NCBI GenBank assembly: GCA_949361645.1
Contig: OX442415.1
Span: 29,747,362-29,811,361, forward strand
Length of the DNA stretch: 64,000 bases
DNA from: Spongilla lacustris
Lineage: Eukaryota > Porifera > Demospongiae > Spongillida > Spongillidae
Direction of reading: 5' to 3'
Shown here: positions 50,867 through 62,600 of the stretch, in pieces
Layout: each line of letters begins with the position of its first letter
How positions within the stretch are numbered: position 1 is the first letter of the stretch
Notes under the pieces: generated by a model
Told to the model about the DNA's origin: nothing
The model's database searches: none
The model's input: only the letters and a program-made list of their open reading frames with translations
Translations under genes and position numbers: made by a program

Positions 50867-53545
50867 ATGGTGAATCAGAACATTAGCCAAACTGAAAGAG
50901 ATGTGGATGTTAGGGAAGTGTACATGTCCGATAAGTGCTCGTATTTCATTACCGCCAACGCCCCCTGGTGCTCTGAACAGGACTACAGAGGAGCGATAGA
51001 AAGTGGTCAGTATCCATTGAAACCACAACAGGTACGTGTACCTCGTACTCTGATTATTATTAGACTGTTACGTTTTCAGTGGAATGGTCGATCTAACAGG
51101 AGACAGGCCGGGGAAGTCCTATTGTGTAGTACGGTGGTGGCCTCTGTGGTGGCGATAGTACGCTTGCTGCTAGTAATGTCCGGGGATGTGGAGGAGAACC
51201 CCGGACCTCTACGGTGGCCCGGTAGGTCGCGCTCTCGAGCGATGAGCTTCGAGCGTTGTGCTCAAGACACAAAAGCAGTTAAGCTCAGAGCCGTAAGCCC
51301 AAAGCCCAGAGCCGTAATCCCAAAGCCCAGAGCCGTAAGCCCAAAGCCCAGAGCCGTAAGCCCAAAGCCCAGAGCCGTAAGCCTAACGCCCAGAGCCGTA
51401 AGCCCAAAGCCCTGAGCCGTAAGCCCAACGCCCAGAGCCGTAAGCCCAACGCCCAGAGCCGTAAGCCCAACGCCCAGAGCCGTAAGCCCAAAGCCGTAAG
51501 CCCAAAGCCCAGGGAGAACTATGGGATGGAAAGGCTATATTACGTCATTGCATGTTTACAGTGTCACGTGACGGAAAGTTAGCGACATCATATTGGATAT
51601 TACCTATGGTGACATGCTTCGCAACGATCCTAAAGTGGAACGTAAGAAAGGCAGCTCATTGTTAGCGTACAGGCTCTCATCCGTATCAACTTGGCAGGCC
51701 TCATACTGCGCTATTGGAGACAAAACAAGGCCATCGCAGTAATACTCGCATATTTACGCTTCGTCCACCACGTTTCAGCTGGACCTGGGTGTGTTTAAAT
51801 TTCAAGATTTGTATTTTGCGAAATGCGCGTTTTATTTTTTTAAATAATCTATAACTGATGTGCCTAACGAGTACCAGGATTTATGCGCCCAACTCACAAA
51901 ACTGGTTGCATCCGAACGCCGAACACTACAAGCCCTCCGAAAACCGGCTAGAAGCCCTCCAAAAACTAAGTGCATGACTAGTCATTTTTCATTCCAATTT
52001 GGACAATTCGTATAAACAAAAACAATACACAGCTTTGCAACTATCTGCTGTGATGTCATCTTGTGCTATATTCAAATACGACAGAACATGATCAGCTAAA
52101 AGTTTAAATTCATCAGGGTAGAATAAGGGTGGCTGGCTGACACAGTGTACCATGCAATATGCTAAATGGTTCACATCAACGTCTTGAATGTAATCACCAC
52201 CTATAAATAAAGTAACCAATAAATAACATGTACATATATGCTAATTCAGTGCGCTGCAACATACCCATGTTTCCAACAAGGTGATACAAGTCAGTAGGAA
52301 CATCACAAGGGCACGACGCTAGCCTGTTCCATCGTATTCTGTGGTTGTTCCATCTCAACTTAAAATCATCCAGCTCTCTGGCCAAAACACCTTTAAATAC
52401 GTAAGCAGCTAGGTGCCTTAAAAATGGAGAACATACATAAGCACACATCTGCATACATACATGTAGACGTAAGGCATATACTTATGAAGTTCAATGGTAG
52501 TGTCATACAATCCTTCTTCCACCAGTCCCTGAAAAGGATAATTTTCAAAAAGATATGCACACACTCATAAACAAAATACCTTAAATAGGTTAATCCACCA
52601 ATCTGTTTTGAAATATCTCAGTCTGGACCACCAGCTTTCAATTTGCTGTCAAGAGTGTGTAGCATGAAATAAAGTAATGAGAATTGACGTACTTACGGTG
52701 TTTCAGATGGAGCTTCCAAACACAAAGCTGTTTGGTCCAGAGTAGCGATCATGATGGTGGTGCCGAAGTAACATTTGACATGCAGCAATGCTAACATTTT
52801 CACTCCCACAATCTGCTCTTATGGCCCTGCAAGGCCAAACAACAATAACACTGTAAACATGAAGCCAGAACAAAGGAACAGTCAAAACAAGCTGTGGCCA
52901 AGTGCCCACATAAGTACCACCCTCTCAACCCACATTGTTTATCTAAACACACAACCTATGAACCACAGGGCTACTAAGCTTGTATTTACAGCTGGGTTCT
53001 GGAACCATGCACACATGCACTTACATGTACATGTGCATGTACATTCTAACCAATTGATCATACTTGTACACACACGGTGCACAGCAAATCCTTAAAGGCT
53101 AGCCTGAAGTGTAAGGAACCGATAATCTCCTCTTAAAAAGCTAAACCTTGCCTTGCAACTTGACAACTGTATCCAAGTAGTGCTTTACAACCACAGCAGG
53201 ATCATTGTTTGTGGTAGAGAGCTTTAACCACAAGATATTTCTCGAAAATCTGATACAATACAATAGGTAGGTAATATGAGACATGCATGAACATGTTGGT
53301 TTCCTAACATACCCATCTATGCAGGCATGAATGGGAAAACCATAGGGTTTCAATTTGACATATCCATCAATATGCCAGCACCAGTTAGGCCCCTAAAACC
53401 TTTATTCAGGCATGCACAATGCATTACATCACTGGTGTACCTTATTTGTGTATGTTCTTCTTCTGAGGCAATGCTTCTTCCTTAGCTTGGTACCTTCAGG
53501 ATCCATGATAGCCAACAGCATCATAATAGTGGATCTGTTTGCATG

Positions 53546-53615
<70 letters not shown>

Positions 53616-56600
53616 TACATCACTATGAACTGTACATATATGGGTTTTCACACCTTTTAGCAATATACCCGTATTTGGTTTGCAACAATCTCCACATGGC
53701 TCTGTAACCCAGAAGGGAATTTGATGTTTTCAGCTCAATCTGAGGGGGGACAAGGGTAAATTGTGGTTAGTACATGAATAAAAAAACGGAACAACTTGAT
53801 AGCTGTTGTAGAGGTGTTTCCAGCTGGCCACGTCGTTTCAATCCAAGCTCAGCCACTTTCCGTTTAAGCCAAGTGAGCCTACAATAAAAAAAAATAAAAC
53901 GCGCATTTCGCAAAATACAAATCTTGAAACACCCAGGTCCAGCTGAAACGTGGTGGACGAAGCGTAAATATGCGAGTATTACTGCGATGGTCTTGTTTTG
54001 TTATGCGGTAATGCTTACGTTCCACTTTAGGATCGTTGCGAAGCATGTCGCCATAGATATTGGAGGTAATATCTAATATGATGTCGCTAACTTTCCGTCA
54101 CGTGACACTGTAAACATGCAATGACGTAATATAGCCTTTCCATCCCATAGTTCTCCCTGGGCTTTGGGCTTACGGCTCTGGGCTTTGGGCTTACGGCTCT
54201 GGGCGTTGGGCTTACGGCTCTGGGCGTTGGGCTTACGGCTCAGGGCTTTGGGCTTACGGCTCTGGGCGTTGGGCTTACGGCTCTGGGCGTTGGGCTTACG
54301 GCTCTGGGCTTTGGGCTTACGGCTCTGGGCGTTGGGCTTACGGCTCTGGGCGTTGGGCTTACGGCTCTGGGCGTTGGGCTTACGGCTCTGGGCGTTGGGC
54401 TTACGGCTCTGGGCTTTGGGCTTACGGCTCTGAGCTTAACTGCTTTTGTGTCTTGAGCACAACGCTCGACGCTCATCGCTCGAGAGCGCGACCTACCGGG
54501 CCACCGTAGACCTCTGGGTGAAGGTGAGATGAACATGTCGCTGCCAAATCTGTAAAATAATGAGCTCTCATGCAGTGCAGTGAGACGCACTTGTATAAAA
54601 TACCTAAGTTTAGCTTTGACTGGAGCATCAATGATTGTACATGTACATGTGTGTATGAAGTGCCAGTTATATGTGCAGCAATAGATTTGTAACTCATTAA
54701 AAGGTAATAATAATTGGTATGGTTAAATCCATACTTGCTCTTGGGCTCCACTGGATCACATTAGCAGCTTGGCAATATGTAACATGTATATCATTACGGC
54801 TGGCCTTACGTTGTGGGAGAGGATATTGACAAGATAGGAGTCATCTGTCTTTGCCATTTACATGAGTAGAAATGTTAGCTGTGGTGACAAGACGGTTGAG
54901 AGGAAAGGATGTTTAATTTGCAAAGTAAAGGTACCCAACATATGGCTATACCCTGCCTCATCAACTGTAATGATGTCACCAACTTAGCTAGTAGTCACTT
55001 TGCTCTGTGGTCATTTGTAATGAGATAAGAAGAGACAAGCACACTACTAAGTACTTCAACACACATCTCATCAGATGGTCATGCTGGTTATTGCTAATAC
55101 AAACATTAGTGCACATGTGGGTGTTTAAAACTGTGCACAAGACAGCTCATAATGCAAACCTACCATACCAACATGTATGACAGTATTCTTTTCCACCATG
55201 TATCTGTTATTTCTATAATGTGACTTCTAACCACAGTGATGTCTTTGTATGCAGATCCCACCTTCACATTAAGAAATGTGCTGAAGGCTATACAAGATGT
55301 GGTGGACTGGAAGTCACTAGCAGTCCAATTGGATATCAGTGCTCCAAAGATAATGGAGATTGATGTTAATAACCGAGGGCAGGTGGCAGACTGCAGACGT
55401 GATCTAGTACAGTTCTGGTTGGAGTCAGATGTATCATGCTCCTGGAAGAAGCTCGTTGATGCCCTCAAGTCAATTGGCAAATCAGTATTGGCTGAAGAAA
55501 TAAGAACCACTTACTGCCCAATGTACCAAGGTAAGCTTGTATCCTAACATACCACTTGCCCATGACCACATCAATGATAATAATACCATGGGATTACTTG
55601 TGCACTGCCGTAGTGATGTTCTGCTATGTTTATACACACATGACTAGCTGTTCTCTGTAGCTTATAAACTAAAAATTTACATCATAAAGATAAATGGCAA
55701 AAATTGAAAGAATTAAAAAAATTAATTGATTTGGTAGTCATCCTTGACCTCCACAGTTTGTACCATTGGCATTGCCGCTGTCAACTTACAGTACAAGAAA
55801 TATGCAATTCCATGGTACTGCTTTGCCATTCAAATATTACTGATTCCAACTTGATGCCTTCAATTCCTTGTAAGGATTTGACAGAGGACTGTGATAAAAT
55901 TGATTTAGTCATGTGATCAATTCTACTTTCGATCAATGAAAATTCTAGCTACCAAGCTGATACCATTGTTTGAACATTGTCCTTATGTAAGGACCATGTT
56001 CCTTAAATAAGGACAATAGGAGATTAAATGCTAAATATTAGTTTCATGTTTATTATTGCATGAATAAGGCACTATTATGAAACATGGCTTATGGTACATT
56101 ATCATTATGTAATTTAACAAGGCATAATTAGGCACTTGCCCCCCCCCCCCCTCCACCCACTTCAATCGTGCAGTTCAAAATTTGAGGTCGCCAAAAATGA
56201 TACATTAAGGCAAGCACCTGTGCATGACAGGGTACTTTTCATGACCAGGAGAGAGGGGTTCCCCCTGTTTCATTTCATTCTAAAGTGGAAACAGTGTGAG
56301 ACCAAAGGAGGAAGAGGGGGAGGGGGAGGAAGGGGTTGCCCCTCCCTCCTTATGTATGTCAGCATCTCTTCACACACTGGCGCTTATCCAAACAGAGATG
56401 TGTATATGTAGCCTTTGTAAAAGATTATGCCATGTGTAATAATGTATTTGGAATCAATAAACTGAAGTTGGGTGGGGTGCGGGGGGGGGGGGGGGGGGGG
56501 GGGGTGAGGTGGAAACTGCACAAATACCACTAATTACGTATTTAGTGAATTTATGGTGCGTAGGAACTGCTGTATTGCAAGCTCATAAAAATTGGATAGT

Positions 56601-59600
56601 GCAGGCACATATACATGTATTTACCCAACATGACTACATTTAGTGAACATGTTATATACTCATAATTATAATCAGAGGAGATGTGAGGGAGGGGAAGATC
56701 ATTAAATTAGCGAGGAGGAAAGTGTGATTTAAGGATATTGGAAGTGTTTTAAATGCCATCGGTGTCCAAACTTGAATGCCTATATTGTTCCATTGGTAGG
56801 GTTGGTGTGCTTTTATTAAAATTATGTCAACTAATCACTTGCACCATCACGTTTTTGTTTTCAAAATGATAATAGTAGGTTTTCTATTTCAAATAGATTC
56901 ACCACTAACATCAAGTAACTCATCTGCTGAGCCTAAATGGATGCCTCTTTCAGGTTTGCGATATCATTTATTCATAGTAATTTGTAATTTGTCCTTTACG
57001 TTATTCTGTTCTTGTAATACAAATCAACATCAGCTTACATGTCAGTTGTCTAATGTTTATAGATGTAGTTTAGTTGCAGATGAGAGAAGAACCACCTTAT
57101 AGCCATGTTGTATGGTACACATCACATCCTTTTGTGTGGCTACCAGGCACCCCACACTGGCACTCAACATGTAAATATGACAACTCACCATGTGCAATGT
57201 ACATAATGCATTATGGGATCCTTTTGCAGATAGTGGAACTGCATTAGACAGTGGTGCAGTTAGTGTGCATCTAAATTTTTAAATCCTGCTCATGTCCCAT
57301 GGCCTCCACTACATGCTCATGTCCCATGGCCTCCACTACATGCTCATGTCCCATGGCCTCCACTACATGCTCATGTCCCATGGCCTCCACTACATGCTCA
57401 TGTCCCATGACCTCCACTACATGCTCATGTCCCATGGCCTCCACTACATGCTCATGTCCCATGGCCTCCACTACATGCTCATGTCCCATGGCCTCCACTA
57501 CATGCTCATGTCCCATGGCCTCCACTACATGCTCATGTCCCATGACCTCCACTACATGCTCATGTCCCATGGCCTCCACTACATGCTCATGTCCCATGGC
57601 CTCCACTACATGCTCATGTCCCATGGCCTCCACTACATGCTCATGTCCCATGGCCTCCACTACATGCTCATGTCCCATGGCCTCCACTACATGCTCATGT
57701 CCCATGGCCTCCACTACATGCTCATGTCCCATGGCCTCCACTACATGCTCATGTCCCATGGCCTCCACTACATGCTCATGTTCCATAGCCTCCACTACAT
57801 GCTCATGTCCCATGGCCTCCACTACATGCTCATGTCCCATGGCCTCCACTACATGCTCATGTCCCATGGCCTCCACTACATGCTCATGTCCCATGGCCTC
57901 CACTACATGCTCATGTCCCATGGCCTCCACTACATGCTCATGTCCCATGGCCTCCACTACATGCTCATGTCCCATGGCCTCCACTACATGCTCATGTCCC
58001 ATGGCCTCCACTACATGCTCATGTCCCATGGCCTCCACTACATGCTCATGTCCCATGGCCTCCACTACATGCTCATGTCCCATGGCCTCCACTATATGCT
58101 CATGTCCCATGGCCTCCACTACATGCTCATGGCCTCCACTACATGCTCATGTCCCATGGCTTCCACTACATGCTCATGTCCCATGGCCTCCACTACATGC
58201 TCATGTCCCATGGCCTCCACTACATGCTCATGTCCCATGGCCTCCACTACATGCTCATGTCCCATGGCCTCCACTACATGCTCATGTCCCATGGCCTCCA
58301 CTACATGCTCATGTCCCATGGCCTCCACTACATGCCTGGGACCTCAGATGCCAGGTTCCATTTATGTGTACATTGTACATAAGACACCATGTGGTATTGC
58401 CTTTAAAAGGTGATCCTTGGAAATACTCCAGGTAGTCTTGTCCCCAGACCTACCTCCAACTTATTTTAATTATATGCAAGTCATTTGTGCTTTACTTACT
58501 CCAAGTAGAAATACGAGTTAGTGACATCATTTATGCTGAAAAGGACAAGATAGGAGATGGAGCACAGGGAACTGTGTACAGAGCATTTTGGAGACCTCAG
58601 AAGATGAATGTTGCAGTAAAAGTATTGCTAACAATTTCAAATGCTGCCAGAAGAGAGGTCAGCCAGTTTACTAACTCTGTATTGCTGGCTTGACAAATAT
58701 TTCAGATAGAAACACTTAGAGCTGTGAAGCATACAAACATTGCACAGTTATGTGGTGTGTATGAAAATAAGGAAGGAAAGCCTTGCTTGGTGTTAGGTGG
58801 GTAATATTGCATTGCAGAAATAATTCTGACAACACACTAACAACACAATACTTGTACAATACTCAGAACTTGCTGAGACATCTTTGGATAAGCATGTGAA
58901 GGAATGCGCTCCAAACCATGAGACAAGTTTAGACTGGTCAATGCAGATTGCAGAAGGTACACATATACCATCTGATGAAATGTTAATATGTCCTTCTTAC
59001 AGGTATGAGATACCTTCATTATGGGGCACCTAAGGCTATAGTACATGAAGATTTGAAGTCCTTAAATGGTATGTTGTACACATGTATGTACAGCAACTCT
59101 GAAATTGTTAACAAATATTTCATCTCAGTTCTTGTTTATCCTGGTAATGTTCTTAAGGTAAGTAGAAGGGTACATTCTTACTATGACCTTAGCTCCACCA
59201 TTCTCAGATTACAGATTTTGGATGTGCAAAATTTAGGGATGGCAAAATGTCTACAGTGACTAGACGCACTTATCAATGGTGTGCACCTGAGGTTAGTAAA
59301 ATTGTGTTTAATAATAATCAAATATCATTGTATGTTTATCAATTACAGTTATTTCAAGCAGCAAAGCATTCCATGGAATCTGATGTTTATGCCTATGGAG
59401 TTGTATTGTGGGAAGTAGTCACTCATGATGAACCATACAAGGACCTTAATGATATGCAGATTATGTTCAAAGTGATAAATGAGGTGTGAAAACAGGCAAT
59501 ATAAACTGTTCTGACACTTGGTTTTAACAGCACCTTGAGATTCCTTCTGACTGTCATGAGGTGATGAAAAGGATCATGCTGCAATGCTGGGATAAGGATC

Positions 59601-62600
59601 CTAAGGTATGTAATTAAGTATAGGCGTCCAGCCAGACCTTTATCACAGCTGTGAATAGATTAGATCATTGCTAAATTAAATAAAACACGTACATTTTTTT
59701 TTTGTTGGGGGAGGTGCATTTCGTTGTTTACCATAAAACAATACAACTAAGATATGCAATAACTGGAGTGAAGGCAGCCACCTGGAGTGGGGTGTTATAA
59801 TTACTTGTCCTGACACCTGAGGAGGAAGTACAGTAAACCCATCATACCCTTTCCCTGGCCTTTGAGATCACGGGCACACTTTTCCTGACAGAGCTGGATC
59901 CTGGCAACTGGAGACATTTGTCAGATGCAGCAAATCTCTGTTGGCCTGCACCTGGCCATTCAATCGTTAGGGGTCATTGGGGCCCCTAAAAATGGTTTTT
60001 CAGTTATATATTCATTAATATATTGCTTCCTTTACTTGTTTCTCCTATATAATAAAACACCTATATAAATCAGACGAGTGAGGTCTATTTAAGTTCATAT
60101 AATGTAGCACTGTCATTTGCATTTGCATGTCTAACTGCTGCAAAATTTAAATTGTGACCATACATGTACATGTATTAAATAATCAATCATATTTCATGCA
60201 GAAACGGCTGACGTTCAAGACCATTGTGCATAAATTGGAATCTATAGGTGAGCAAATGAGTTTAGCCATGACCTTTTTGGAATTTATCAATACTAGCATA
60301 ACTCAAACTTAGCTATAGACTACCATGTTGGAGGGTATCAAGATTTGTGAATACACTTTTGGTACTCATGCACAGGGTCATAAGTCCACCTGACCACACC
60401 ATGATAATTACATTATCCATCTAACCACGTGTTATTGTTACCAGAATACTGAGACCAATCAAGCCATGATCTTCATTACGCACACCTGCCACAGGAGAAC
60501 ACAAAGCATCTAAGGATGAAGACCAGAAGACAACAGTTATAGACTCAAGTAGGAAGGAAGAAGAGATCCAATGGACAGAGATGCCCCAGCCATCTTACCT
60601 TGGTCTTGGGCAAAAGCTTCCAGCTACAGGTACAAATGCATACCACACATGTACTGACCATACTTATCTGTCACCACACATGTACTGACCATACTTATCT
60701 GTCACCACACATGTACTAACCATACTTATCTGTCACCACACATGTACTGACCATACTTATCTGTCACCACACATGTACTGACCATACTTATCTGTCACCA
60801 CACATGTACTGACCATACTTATCTGTCACCACACATGTACTAACCATACTTATCTGTCACCACACATGTACTGACCATACTTATCTGTCACCACACATGT
60901 ACTGACCATACTTATCTGTCACCACACTTGTACTGACCATACTTATCTGTCACCACACATGTACTGACCATACTTATCTGTCACCACACATGTACTGACC
61001 ATACTTATCTGTCACCACACATGTACTGACCATACTTATCTGTCACCACACATGTACTGACCATACTTATCTGTCACCACACATGTACTGACCATACTTA
61101 TCTGTCACCACACATGTACTGACCATACTTATCTGTCACCACACATGTACTGACCATACTTATCTGTCACCACACATGTACTGACCATACTTATCTGTCA
61201 CCACACATGTACTGACCATACTTATCTGTCACCACACATGTACTGACCATACTTATCTGTCACCACACATGTACTGACCATACTTATCTGTCACCACACA
61301 TGTACTGACCATACTTATCTGTCACCACACATGTACTGACCATACTTATCTGTCACCACACATGTACTGACCATACTTATCTGTCACCGCACATGTACTG
61401 ACCATACTTATCTGCCACCACACATGTACGTACCATACTTATCTGTCACCGCACACGTACTGACCATACATATCTGTCACCACACATGTACTGACCATAC
61501 TTATCTGTCACCACACACGTACTGACCATACTTATCTGTCACCACACATGTACTGACCATACTTATCTGTCACCACACATGTACTGACCATACTTATCTG
61601 TCACCACACATGTACTGACCATACTTATCTGTCACCACACATGTACTGACCATACGTATCTGTCACCACACACGTACTGACCATACTTATCTGTCACCAC
61701 ACATGTACTGACCATACTTAGCTGTCACCACACATGTACTGACCATACTTATTTGTCACCACACATGTACTGACCATACTTATCTGTCACCACACATGTA
61801 CTGACCATACTTATCTGTCACCACACATGTACTGACCATACTTATCTGTCACCACACATGTACTGACCATACTTATCTGTCACCACACATGTACAGTGGA
61901 GAACATGATAGTTGGACAAATAATTTTTTCTCATTAAGTTTAACTTTCGAATGGAGTATCTCAGTAGCCTTACATCTTTATTAAAATCTAATTGCACACA
62001 TCTGTGCCTATACCACTTGGCCATATACGTTTGAAAAAGAAATAAGTCACATGACTTCTAAGGCTCGTTAATTAATTATTTAGTGACCCCTCTCCAAAAC
62101 AATTTGTTTGTCTAGTTTCTCCGCGCACATTGAACGGATCCCAACGAAATTGGGTGTGTAACTAAAGGACCTACGTACGCATGTTTTCAGTCTTACGCAT
62201 CTAACATCGGACTAACCGTTGTGCCGTTATTCACAAAAAGGTGCCATTGTAGAGCCTAAAGTGTTAAGATCGACGTTTTCCCATGCGCTTTTGATAGCTT
62301 GCAGGAATTTCAGGTTAAATCGTACGATGGGCATTCTATAGATTTAGCTACGGTATGAGCTCATTGCGATAAAACTTCCGTACAAAACATGTTTTGAAAC
62401 ATCAGTGGCTTGGTAGTGTCGCCATTTTGAATAATTTCGATTAATTATACTACGAATATAATTTAAAACACTGCGTCGGTCCGGTTATTTCTGGTTATTC
62501 GAATGGCTGAGGGCGTAGCCTGTGTTGATGGAAACGGTTCTTTCGATAACCAAACCGACGAAGCTGCACCTACCGAGTACGAGTCGATCTTCAAGACAGG

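Larger units (their letters stand above)
51210..54508. mobile_element. 3.3-kb DNA transposon, integrase-like (IS3EU/Ginger type)
   Basis: Both ends are tacggtggcccggtaggtcg in inverse orientation, flanked by GACCTC on both sides (6-bp target duplication). The inverted arms are about 51210-51850 and 53886-54508, near-identical apart from copy number of an internal 21-bp repeat. The 2-kb core carries a spliced minus-strand transposase. A 6-bp duplication and DDE integrase core fit the eukaryotic IS3EU-like group; the family name is my inference. Confidence 0.9.

Noticed and set aside
57271..58435. Repetitive proteins of 280-378 aa (MGHEHVVEA, MSHGLHYML and STTCSCPMA types)
   Set aside because: The 27-bp unit is a multiple of three, so several frames stay open by chance; the array lies inside an intron with phase-matched flanking exons.
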